A stretch of DNA of 64,000 nt from Aptenodytes patagonicus. Lineage: Eukaryota > Chordata > Aves > Sphenisciformes > Spheniscidae. Below are positions 1-10,746 of the stretch, piece by piece (within the stretch, counting starts at the first letter, position 1; each line of letters starts with the position of its first letter). The stretch lies in assembly GCF_965638725.1 (NCBI RefSeq), contig NC_134970.1, forward strand, positions 5,647,001 to 5,711,000, read 5' to 3'. Below the pieces are notes generated by a model. It ran no database searches, was not told the origin of the DNA, and saw only the letters and a list, made by a program, of their open reading frames with translations. A program made the position numbers and the translations under genes.

Positions 1-1109
1 AAATTATGGCACAGAAAGTTCGTAGAAACAGAAAGAAAATAATCCTGGGCTGGTTCAATTGCAAGCTGAACCCATTATCAGGAAAAGACCATTTTTTATC
101 TGGGAGGGACCTGGGCAGCACATCATCCCAGCTGAAAACTAGAGCAAATGCAGCGCTGCTCAGGTGGAAATCTTGCCGAAGGGTTTTCCAAAGCCAGCGT
201 GCCGGCAGCCACCGCCCGGCAAATGCATCCTCATGCAGCACCGTCCCTGCAAGGTGCAGTGCGAAATATTGCCATCAGATGGCAAAATAGCAATGAGGAT
301 GGCAGGCAGCAGCCTGCGGGAGGGTGCAACAGGGACGGGGGTGCGGGGGGATGGCTGTGGGGCCAAATGGATCTCTGGTGTAAGAAGAAAGGCTGAAGAT
401 TTGTTTGGCCAAGGGGCAGATTGCAGATGTTGGGATGTGCAGATCTGTGTTGTGCGGGTTCGGCCCTGGGCGATGCTCTGCCCCGGGGCAAGGCTGAGTG
501 GGAGCCATGCAGGTGCAAAGGATTCGGGTCGTGAAGCCGGTCCCGTTTCATGTTTTAGGGTGGGTGCACAGGCTGTCTGAAGGACCCCTGGGTGGGTTTC
601 AAAGACGTTGCAGCCCAGCCATGCTCGGTGTTGGGCAACAACCTGATAGCACCGTGCCCCAAAGTGTCTGCGGTCCCACAGCAGCCCCCGACATTGACTT
701 TCCTGGAAGCTCCTGGGATGCGAGCAGGGCAATCTGCTTGCTGCACTGAAACCCCATTTATCTGAGACGCTTGTGACTTCTCCTTACAAAAACAACCCAG
801 AAAAGCCCATACATGGCATCACACCTATTAAAAACACCCAACAAAACAAACCAAAACCAAATGCCAAACAGCTGGCTTAGATAGCTGGTTTCAAAGGCCA
901 GCGCTTACACCAGATGACAGGTGACTTTTATGCTGTTTTGCTGCTATTTGTCATAAGGAAACTGTTTTCTCCTTCAGTGAAACTCACACCTGCTGGTTTT
1001 CCGCCACGAGGGAGGTGATAGCGGGGATCCCAGGCGGAAGCATTGGCCGCTCTGCTACCTGAATGGCTGCTAAAAATAGGACTTAATTCAGTCAGGCGCT
1101 GGCTCTGGA
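1..1109. other. Left flank without recognisable gene
   Basis: Several overlapping open frames occur on both strands between 148 and 750, but none has a recognisable domain, a consistent splice pattern or protein-like composition. They look like chance openings in GC-rich DNA. The stretch 780-860 is an A/C-rich low-complexity run. I see no repeat family or RNA gene here. Confidence 0.5.
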
Positions 1110-1118
1110 TATAAAAAA
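1110..1118 (+). promoter_or_regulatory. Distal TATA box candidate for BNIP5
   Basis: TATAAAAAA followed by a GC-rich stretch is a textbook TATA context. A non-coding first exon from about 1140 could end at the donor-like AAG|GTAAAT near 1210. It would then splice to the acceptor TCCTCCACAG that ends at 2341, five bases before the ATG at 2346. This is an alternative to the TATA box at 2182; the sequence cannot decide between them. Confidence 0.4.
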
Positions 1119-2181
1119 GGCGCCTCCCGGGAGAACCTGACAACCCTTAGTGCCCGTGGCCAAGGAGCTTGTCTTGACATATGTCCAGGAGGGCAGAAAT
1201 ACTGATGGAAAGGTAAATACCAAAAGAGCAAATAAAGAATGATGTGGCCAATGTACTGGAATCGAAGTAGGATGGGGGTTGTTGCTTTGCTGTGATTAAA
1301 TCTAGTTGAATGACTTATTATTGGGTGGTCGGGTGGCTTTGGTGTTGGCTTGGATGAAGGAAACGTGCCTTCTTGATGTGAAAAAGGCCAAGCTGGGGCG
1401 GGTGAGCATGCTTGTGCGTTGTGATGATGCTCATCCAGACTGAGCGGAGGCTGATGCCCAGCTCCAGGGCGGTTTGTACAGCCGAGAGCGCCAGATTTCG
1501 GTGTCGGCTTCCCGCGTGGTGTTCAGTGGTGCAGAAAGTCTGGTTTGGGTCTGGTTTCCTTGAAGGGTGAAATCGGTTTCGGACGCAGAGCCACCACGAG
1601 GCACAGGCATGGCGCTCTGTTTTTTCAACAGTAACATCTCCTGTTTAATTTTGCCTGTAAATGTGGAGGAAAAGGGTGATGGGAAAGACGAGGACCAGGC
1701 GCTCCGAGCTCCTCTAGCAGCCCTATGCTGGTGGAAGCTCATGGAGGGGCTGCGTCATCGCAAGGTGCTCAGCCAATATTGGCAGTGACTGAGGGCATTT
1801 GCACGTTGCCCTTGGCCTCTCCAAGGGCTGGAAGCACCCGGCCTTGCTGAGGAGTGGTTTTTTTTTCTTTAACAGCCAATACTTTAAGGGGAGATACTAA
1901 AAAATCTGCGTTGTGTGATTCACTGGGGGAGAGGTGCTCCTGGTGTGTAGTTTTTCACTGTAGTATGGGAATATGTTGCAAATAGGAAGATACAGCACCA
2001 CGGTATCTGGATGATACCCTTGCTGGATCAAGCCCTCTGGTTGATAACCAGGCTCCCCCTCTCAGACGTGCCCAGCTCGCATCCCCACTCCCCGCAGTTT
2101 CGCTTCCTTTATCAGTGGTGTTTATAGCCCATCATAAAACCCTGTGCGTGCAGTCTATGTACAGAGCACTCAGATAACAAC

Positions 2182-2189
2182 TATAAAAG
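2182..2189 (+). promoter_or_regulatory. Proximal TATA box candidate for BNIP5
   Basis: TATAAAAG lies about 160 bp upstream of the ATG at 2346 and 70 bp upstream of an in-frame ATG at 2253. If this promoter is used, the first ATG in the message would be 2253 (AAAATGG, a strong Kozak context), adding 31 residues to the N-terminus. Confidence 0.45.
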
Positions 2190-2345
2190 GGGTTGATCAT
2201 TTACTGGGAACATAAAGAGTCTTGGACACCCAAAGCACCCTCGGGTGCCAAAATGGGGGTGACTTCCATCATGCCCAACCTGACTGCACAGCGTCCTGGG
2301 GAAAGCAGGAATCGGGCTGAAAATGTTGTTTTCCTCCACAGCAAC

Positions 2346-5341
2346 ATGCAGGCTGTGGCTGCGGAGAAGCCTCGGTGGGACGCGGGGAGGCAGCCGTCGG
2401 GCAAGATCCTCTCGCTGGACAGGCAAGGGGCCAAGAAGGTGCTGGAGATCTATGTCAGGCGCTCGCTGAGCTGCTGCGAAAACTCGCTGGTGGCCAAAAA
2501 AATACTTCAGGAGAGAGCCAGAGGGCGAGGGAGGAAGGCAGGCGGGCTGCAACGGTCGAAAAGCGACTTCTGTAAGTATTCGTGTGCCAAACTCAGCCCC
2601 AAGAAGGACCAGGAGGAGGGACCCAAAGCACCAGACCTGGATGAGGCTCTGGATGATGACAGCACAGCTCCCGGGGAGGCCCCTAAAGAGGAGCCAAAGT
2701 CCAAGAGGAAAAGCACAAAAAACTCTTCTCGGGGCAAAACCCAACGCACCTGGTTCAAAAGCTTCTTAAATTTCCTCTTCAAGAAGAGCCCTGAGGACCA
2801 GAAAGAAAATGCAGAGCAAAAAGCAAAGGAGAAAGATGCCAAAGCTCCTCACAGCTCCAAACCAGAAGGGGCTAAAAGACCCGAAGGGGACTCGAGCACA
2901 TCCCCGCCGCTGGGCAGAGCCCTGAAGAGGAGACCCAGCCTCAAGAGGGTTTTCTCCTTCAAGAAGCACGCGGAGGAGGAGCGGGGAGAGATGGCAGCCG
3001 GGGCGAGGGCCAAGCGACCCAGTTGCCTTCCCCTGCGGCACATCCAGGCGCCGGCCACGCCAGGTGGGAACCCCCCCACCCCTAACCCTGACCCTAAACC
3101 AACCCTACTGCCAACAGGACCTCCGTTGGGCTTCTTTTGGGAAAGCTATAGTGTTTAGTACTGGTTTCCTAACCTAAGCATCACCCTCCCAGTGCTTTCT
3201 GGCGTTTGGGATAGGTTTTGGGAACCCCAATCTCAACGTGCTGCCCCAGGAAAGGGTCGATCTGCCCGCGCTTTGAGCACACGTCATTGCTCCAACTTGT
3301 GAGCGCAGCATGTTACCCCAAGCCAGCCCGCTTGGCAGTAACCATCCAAGCACAGGTTTTCTCCCTCTGGCAAACAGGGGACACGGTGGTTTAGTTTAAA
3401 CCTGCATTCGAGACCCGAGATTAAAGCCACTCTAGGGCCAACGTTAAGCTGCTTTCAATTTGCCGCGGGGAAGGGTGCGGGTAGCCAGCACAGCGGGCAG
3501 AGCCCGCGGGACACCTCCGTCCCTGCCCCGGCCCTTCCCCTGCCAAAAAGCCAGTGAGGGGATTTCTGCATAGCTTCGGCGGATTCGGGGCAAGCTGCAG
3601 CCGCTGGGTTACGGTTCAGAGAACACAGCCCCATTGTTCACCCGAGGAATGCACTAATCCAGGGTGGGCATGAATCACCGCTGCGGCCGCTTTTCCCTTT
3701 CAATCAATGGCCAAAAAAAAAAAAAATAACCCTCGCTTCTGAATACGTGTTTTTCTGTCTTTCTTCCAGCAGACGTGGAACAGCCCGACGGTTACTACGC
3801 ACGAGTCTCGGAAGAGATCGGGCTGATCGTGCAGGGCAATGAGAGCCAGGGGAGCAGAACACGTGGATGTGAGGAGCCACCATGGCCGGCCAGTGCCGAT
3901 GGGGTCGGTGAGTGTTGCCCTTGCAAGCGCTTCGTCGCTGGCATGTATAGAAAACATATGTGCACGAGATTTGTCCCCATGCAGAGCCTGCACGGGACTC
4001 AGACCCTGCTTCAATCCTGACCCAGGGGCTTACGTGACCCAAACGGTCATATGAAGACTTTGGGGGAGATTTTCAGCATCAGGGCTTGATTTGGGGAGAG
4101 AGAAATTCCAAGGCAGGAGGGTGTTTTTGCTGGCTGAGGATAACAAGGCACTTGGCAACAGGCTGCAATGGGTTTTGGAGGGATAGAGGTGGATAAACAT
4201 TGCTCAGGGAATTTTTCCTTGGGACTAAACAGAGCATCTGGGTGTGAGGCTTGGAGAAAGGGCTGGAGATAATGTGGGATCTCTCTCTGCAGATGAAGCC
4301 ATCAGGAGAATTGTCGCCCTGCTCCAGAATGCGGGAGATGAGCTGGACAGGCAGGTGAGAGGAGAGCTGTGGTCAGCTGGATGGGGTCGAGGAAATTTGG
4401 GCCAAGCTCTGTACTGCTGCAAAATACAGCAACACCATCGATTTCCCTGGTGCAGGGAAATGCTCAGTAAAATCAAGGAAATGGCATCTTTTAATTCCCC
4501 AACTGGGTGTGATCGTGGCTGTCTGTCTGTCCTCCCTCAACTGCAATCCTAGCATGGAGTGAAGGCATCAACGCAAGGATGACACACCGAGTTATTCGCT
4601 CGTAACATGTATTTACTTGCTCCTTAACCAGGTGAAGGAAGACGCACGGCTATGGATGTTCTTCAGAGACATGTCCTACAGCTCCTTCAAGAACTTGGCC
4701 GATGCCTATGTCCACAAGGAAATGACGGCCAGCAGACCCGATGTCAACCCCCAGGAGATCCAGTTTGCCTTCGCAGTGCACCTCACCGCCAAGGTGGCGG
4801 GCATTTGCAACCAGGCAGTGAACAGGATCATGGGCTTCGGCACCCGCTACCTGGAAGATTCGTTTGCACCCTTGTCCTACAGCAAAATTCTCCAGGTAGG
4901 GAGGAGGACCGAGGCCGGGGCTGAGCTTCCAGCAGCAAGTTAGGGCAAGTGGTGTAACTTTAGGGTGATCGCTAGACCTGGGTGGGTAGCAGTCATGCTG
5001 GCTTCTACTTGGGGGGGGTGACCGGGTGCTGGATCTTGCCCGGTGCTGTTTGGGCTGCCTTTGCCTTTCTCCAACATGACCATGGCCCATGCATGCACAA
5101 GGAGCAGGACGTGCTTTGCTCCCTGCCCGCTGCAGCTCCGCAGCCAGGAGATGCCCTGTAGTGCACGGCATTGCTGCAACCTGGTGTAACTGCAGCTTTC
5201 CTCGGGGAGAATTTCCTCCTCAAGCCATCTAGAAGACCAATAGCACCAGCTCACTTTGGGAAGGGACCTCACGGATGTTTTCTTCTGTCTCAGCAGGACA
5301 GAGAAAAGTTCAGCACAGACAACTGCGAGAGCCCGGACTGA
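2346..5341 (+). CDS. BNIP5: BNIP5 (C6orf222)-like BH3 protein, five coding exons
   Basis: Predicted coding exons are 2346-3063, 3773-3907, 4293-4354, 4632-4895 and 5297-5341. All have GT-AG borders and matching phases, giving about 407 residues. Exon 1 encodes a Lys/Arg-rich, probably disordered region with two short Trp/Phe-basic motifs (TWFKSFLNFLFKK near residue 138 and SLKRVFSFKKH further on) that resemble the repeats of mammalian C6orf222. Exon 3 encodes a BH3-type helix, LLQNAGDELDRQ, with the L-x3-G-D core at residues 295-300. Exon 4 encodes an 88-residue helical domain. In mammals, BNIP5 BH3 peptides bind and can activate BAK, so a mitochondrial apoptosis role is inferred. The start is chosen because an acceptor (TCCACAG) ends just before it; an in-frame ATG at 2253 is the alternative. 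The neighbouring PNPLA1 gene supports the identification. The protein is shorter than the human one. Confidence 0.78.
3080..3110 (+). repeat. Degenerate telomere-like repeat
   Basis: CCCTAA-like units (CCTAACCCTGACCCTAAACC and onward) sit just inside the first intron of BNIP5, directly after the exon 1 donor. There are three to four imperfect units, too few for a true interstitial telomere block. It is probably a small satellite-like or chance tract. Confidence 0.4.
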
Positions 5342-5775
5342 CATCGGCTGCTCCGAAGGGCCTGTGGTGCCTGGGAACCCAAGGATGCAGATTTACTGAT
5401 GGGGGGTGACAGTCCCTGTTGGTGACCTGGATGTGGGGTGATTTTTCTGAGCCGTGGATTTAAAATCTTCGAAGGAAAACCACAGCAATAGCCACAGCAG
5501 CATGAAATGCTTAAAACCCACCTGGCTGGTGGCAAAGAGTCTGTAAATCAAACAAAACCCAAATTTCACCCTGTATTTGCATTTTAGCTCTCACGAAGTG
5601 CCTGTGTTGAACCTCATGGTTTGTTTGTGTTTGTGTATGTGTATTTATTTACCCGCTTTTCTATACGTATCTGTGAATGTACAACATAATTTTTGTAGCT
5701 TCTGCTGTCAGCCAAGCGTCCAGTTCAGGAAAAAAACCCTAAAACTCAAATAAATTGGTCCCTAAATGACAGCCA
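5342..5775 (+). other. BNIP5 3' untranslated region
   Basis: AT-rich sequence follows the TGA at 5339-5341 and leads to an AATAAA signal. It contains a T/G-rich stretch near 5620-5650 and no open frame of note. The end at about 5775 is inferred from the usual 15-25 bp between hexamer and cleavage site. Confidence 0.55.
5749..5754 (+). terminator. Poly(A) signal of BNIP5
   Basis: AATAAA lies about 410 bp after the BNIP5 stop codon, in the same orientation. No better hexamer lies between the stop and this site. Confidence 0.6.
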
Positions 5776-8700
5776 GGCTTGTCTAATGGGTGATGTGTAC
5801 GGATGTTATACATGGAATAACGTTTGCTTTGCTACAGCTGTTGTGGGCTGCTCCTTTCAAGCCAGATGCAAAGTGGCACAAAGGGAGTCTTACAGCAGAT
5901 ACACGGTGCGGTCCTGCCATTTTTTACTATATATAGCCATTCCCTTTCCAGCAGAAGGAGATTTATTAGCCAAAGCAGCTTGATCTGACACCAAGACCTG
6001 GGTAAAGCTTGTTTTCGAGCGGTACAGGAGCTGCCCTCGCTCTCACTCCTTCAAGGACCGAGGGGATTTACGGGTGCTGGGGTCTCACCTACAAGGTTTA
6101 AGAAGATGTGAAATGTCAAAGCGATTAAACACTAATTGCTGGGAATGTTCCTAGCTAATCTTTGCCCAGACCCCTAAGTAGGGTCATGGATTAAAGCAGC
6201 TTGGGGCTGGGGAGCATGGCCAGCGCTCAGCGCGATGCCATGGGCAGGAGCATCTCCCTTGCCAGGGTTGGACCCAGCCTGGGGTGAAGGGGACAAAATT
6301 TTGGGGCTTGCAGTGTGCAAGAGGTGGGATGATCTAGTGGGTTGAAGGTGATGGTGGTGGCAAACAAACCTGCGGGTCTGGGTCAGTGCCGTGCATGGGG
6401 TGACAGTCCCGCATCTGCCCAGCACCGCTCTCTCACCCTCCTCTCCTGGAGGACACGATCTTTTCAGTCCTTGTGAAAACCCTAAGTAAAACCAAATGAG
6501 GAAGCACATTCCTCGTAAGAAGGAAGCAGCCGTTCCTCACGCAGATCAACATCCCCCTGTTTGTGGAGCCTTTAAGGAAGCGTTTGATAGAGCTGCAGAG
6601 GGTTGAATCATCAGCTGCTGAAAAGCCCCAAGGAGGGGGGGATACTTTGCAGGGGCTCTGTCTAATTTAGCCCAGGGTATTTAGGACTGTGAAAAACATC
6701 AAATCCCACTCCTGGGTCCTGCCCAGCGATGCCAGCAACAAGCACAGTGCCAGCATTGTGTTTCCTTTTGGCCGGGAACCAAGCTGGGAGACTTTTACTG
6801 CAGGAGAAACTGAAACTGCTCTCGCCTGTTTGCAAATCGTCAGGACGTTCCCGTCCCCTGCCCGGAACCTGGGGGACTGTGCTGGGGCCGTGACCGGGGC
6901 AGGGTGAGCTGGTGTTGGGGACATGGTGGGGACCCGGCGGGAGGATCACGCGACGCCCCTATTTGTTTTGCATCTGACCTCATGCGGTGCCAGTTGTGGG
7001 TTGGGATTTGCATGGAGCAGAAAAGGGTTTTGCCTCCTCACGGACTTCCCGGAGGACATCATCTTCCCTTTGCACGTGGGACATGCCTGCCAGGCAAAAC
7101 ACCAGTGAGAAAAACAACTCACCTCTCCCATTTCCTTCTCCTGCGCTTTTCCCAGTATCATGGCTGAACCAAATATCCTCCTTCTGTGGTCGCTGGACCT
7201 TTCCCCACCCATTGGGGCAGCGGTGCCGGGGAAACAAGGAGCAAAACCTGCACAGCCCTTTGCACAATGGGCTCCTGGTCCCAAATAACCCAACCCAAAG
7301 CAGGGATGCTGCTCCAGCCCAGCGCGGTGGGATGAGGATGGGAGCAGCCACGGCTGCCGTTAGTGCAGCACCCTGGGGCTGGCGACTCCTGGAGCCCAGG
7401 TCCCTTCTCATGAGTGACTTCAGTGTCTTGGCTTAATCTCTTAGTTATAAAATTGAGAACCTGATTGTCTGTGGCCACTGAAGATCTTAAGAAGGTATTA
7501 AAGAAGGGCAAGTTATTAGCCCTGGGGTTTTGATTGGTTTCCAACTCTCGGTATTACCTTCATCCTTCCCTAAATGCCCTGCCATGGCTTCAAACAGCTA
7601 AAGCAACCACCTCGGCCGAAAATCCCTGGGATCACGGACACCGGCCATCTGGGCGCTGATCCTGCCCGGGCAGAAAGCAGCCCCGCGCCTCACACAGCCC
7701 CCTGCCCGCCCAGTGCGCAGTGCGAGCCGGGGGGGCCTTCTCCCGAAAGCATCTCAGGCTGCTTCGGGGATCTTGCTTCTCCGAAGTCATTAGTCCTCGC
7801 TAATCCTGCTTTGTCGAGCACCAGGTGGGGGAAGGGTGGCTTAGAAAATCAGCCTGGCACTTAATGAGCCAATTAATGCAAAATTCGCTGTCACTAAGAG
7901 GATGATGACAAGGCTTTATCTCACGGGAGCGTGGCACTGGGCCAGGGAGGATGCTGTCCCCTGGGATGCTGTCCCGGGGCCTCGGTGTTTGCAGCGGGAC
8001 AGGGTGGAAGGCAGATTTTGCATGGCCCCCCTGCCTTGAGAAGCCCCCCGTAATTCATTGCAGGACAGGGCGATTGATGGGAAACGCTGTGATGTGGCCG
8101 TGCACCCCCTCAGCTGGCAGAGCCCCCCAAGGTGTGTCCCCAAAGCCCGGCTCCTCTTGGGCTTTGAGGATCCCAAGGGGAGCCCGGGATATCTGAGCAT
8201 GCCGTGAACTCCTCGCAGGTCTGAGCTGCCGACTTTCGGGGTGCTGTCCTCCCCTTGCCAGGTCAGACGTCTCCTGTCCTTCCCTGCGCATGGACATTCG
8301 TCCTCTTGTCCGTCCTGCCTTGCCCCCCCTGCCCCTCTCCTGGGGCTGGCCCTGCCTCGGCGTGAGGCTGTGCTGTCTGCTGGGCTTTCTCCTTGTTGGG
8401 GACCTTCTCGCATTCACCGTGCGCCTCCCCACGGAGCTACTCACTTGTCTTCTTGCAGGGATAACGGCTTTTTCGTGGCCACTGCACCGTCCTTCATCAT
8501 CTGGCTCTGGGAATGGAAAATCCCATTTAATATGTTACTTCATGGCAGCTGCAAGGGAAAAAAACTATTACAAGATGCCCAAAGGAGAGCCTGGGGGAAG
8601 AACATCTCCTGGCTCAGCTTGGTTGGGGTTTGCATTCACAAGGTGCTCCTGGAGCACCACATTTTGTAGCAAGTCCAGCTCCTACGAGGAAACTGTCCTC

Positions 8701-10451
8701 GTGCCGTGCACTGGATGGAGGAGTGTGTTCCCGCAGGTCCCATGGGATCATTTACACCTTTCCCAAAACCTGGCAGCTTGGGCTGGGCTCGACTGAGGAG
8801 GTACAAGTGCTGAGTGAAGCAGGAACATCCTATGCCTCTTCCACGCAGTGCCTGTTGAATTCCCTGGATGCACATAATTGCCAGAGTTAATGCGCAGAGA
8901 ACATGGAAACAATTTCTTCCAGCGTACAAACACTCATGCCCTTCCAATGCACTTGTGTGTTTGGATCAGTTGCAGTGAGAGATGATACTTTTTGCCCTTC
9001 TTCTACCTGCAGATGTTTGCCAGTGCTGGAAGAAAGTCCTTCAAATGAAGGAATTTGCTTTTCCAAGGGCTGGAGGAGACAGCGGCATGAATCATGCAGA
9101 TCCAAGCTCAGATATCACCAGAAGGCTGGTGGAAAGGCTGGAACGTGCGGGAGACTCACCCAACGAGGGGATAACGTAAAAACTACATCAAACACTGGAA
9201 AGACAAGAAATGAGAAGACCAAACCCAGTAAGGCTGTGTATCGACAGCAGGACGTGGTCACATGCAAATGCCCTAATTCAAGCAGTTGTTCACCTCCAGG
9301 ATAGTCCAGATAACGTTTCAATATATCTTTGAGCTGACAACTTGCTCCTGCTTGTCCTGTCATCCAGGCAGCAGCCGTCGAGGACAGCCTTGGCCACGCC
9401 GAGTGACGTTTATCTGGGAGGGTTTGCAGGCAATGTTCACCTGCTGATGGGCAGCTACCAGCGAAACTTCAACCCAGGGACATTTTGCACATCGAGGTGG
9501 GGGTCTCTGCCCCCAGGTATCGCACAGGACACAACTCTCGTCGTGGGGACCCAGCGATGGCTGGAGAGGCCAAGGAAAAACATATGGAAACTTGGGGTGA
9601 AACAGCATTGCAAAGGTTGTCTCAGGCTGCTGGGACCATCCTCTGTTTTCTTGTACTGTCCCGGCCAGGCTGGTGCACCAACACGGGGAATGAGAGCTCC
9701 CTCCTTCAGCCTGTTATTATACACATGCCCATGTTTTGTACATACACACGACCTTGAATGCAACATATGTAATATCCATTACATAGTGTGCACGTTATAT
9801 GTATTTGGACAACATAAGCGACACAGTATTTAGCAATATTTAATAAATGCATCTGTTTAAAATGGCAATTTTTCTTCTGCACGTTGGCAGCAGCATTAGG
9901 TTATTAAGGCTGAAAAGACACTAGAAATCTACTGAATTTCTCCCTGCTTTTTTAACTATCACCCAGCCAATGAAGACAGCCCGAAGGCAATTTGAGTTCG
10001 GTTCAGTAACCCCAGCTTTGGGGAACACGGTGCTGCTGCGGGCATCCTTCTGGGGCCTTATAGAGCACAGTGCTGGAGGGGGGGAAGACAAAAGCAAATC
10101 AAGCCCCCTGTTTTTCCCTCCCAAAGGATATCCAAGAGTCAGGCAAGGACAAAACTCTTCCAATAGGGAGCAAATACAAGCGATATTTCCAAACCTACCC
10201 CAAAATAACACCCTGCATCCACCCCTTGTGTAACACCCTCTGGCTTTAAGTGTCTTACACAAGCCTTTACTCATTCAGTACTGAGCTGTGCCTAAACCGG
10301 GATTGACGAAGAATCCTATTTAGGAAAACACCCTTGATGAAGAAAGCACGAAGCAAAGAGAAAATTGTGCGTGGATGTTTTCAAGTGTGGCGGGCACGGT
10401 AACGCGGGGACCATCTCCAGGAGGGCTCCTGGGGCACTTCAGATCACTTGG
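5776..10451. other. Intergenic region between BNIP5 and PNPLA1
   Basis: I find no exon with a recognisable product here. Long overlapping open frames at 6980-7440 and 8240-8800 occur on both strands without domains. An AATAAA near 9841 follows AT-rich sequence at 9720-9850 and could be the 3' end of an unrecognised transcript. Confidence 0.45.
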
Positions 10452-10459
10452 TATAAAAG
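10452..10459 (+). promoter_or_regulatory. TATA box of the PNPLA1 gene
   Basis: TATAAAAG in GGTATAAAAGGGGAGCC lies 295 bp before the PNPLA1 ATG. A weaker CATAAAAGG at about 10600 could serve as a second start. A TATA-driven promoter without a CpG island fits a gene expressed in a restricted tissue, such as differentiating epidermis. Confidence 0.6.
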
Positions 10460-10647
10460 GGGAGCCTTGATTCAGCCCTGAACATCTGAGCTGGCTGTGC
10501 TCGAGGATTACAAGAGCTGTTTTGATCAGGGGAAAAATTGTTTTTAGCACAGGCAGCAATTAAAATAGCTCATGACTCTAAACACCTGGGGGAGCTGTCA
10601 TAAAAGGAGGTGGAAAATCCCTCTTCTGGAGTCCTCTGCAGCCAGAG

Positions 10648-10683
10648 ATGAGCCTGGAGACAGCAGAGGAGAAGACATCTTGA
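10648..10683 (+). promoter_or_regulatory. Upstream ORF in the PNPLA1 leader
   Basis: An 11-codon reading frame (MSLETAEEKTS) in the predicted 5' leader ends 63 bp before the main ATG. It would lie in the transcript whether the TATA box at 10452 or the weaker site near 10600 is used. An effect on translation is possible but not shown. Confidence 0.35.
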
Positions 10684-10746
10684 GGTTCATCTGGTGAAAA
10701 AGGACAACCCGAGACATCAAGCCGGATAAGCCAATTTGATCTCGAG

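Noticed and set aside
160-732. A 190-codon open frame on the minus strand
   Set aside because: Composition and overlap with four other open frames suggest no coding function.
2193-2345. Upstream extension of the BNIP5 frame to 2193
   Set aside because: The frame opens with TTG, not ATG, and its end is encoded by a pyrimidine-rich acceptor (TTGTTTTCCTCCACAG), so most is likely leader or intron. The ATG at 2253 is kept as an alternative only.
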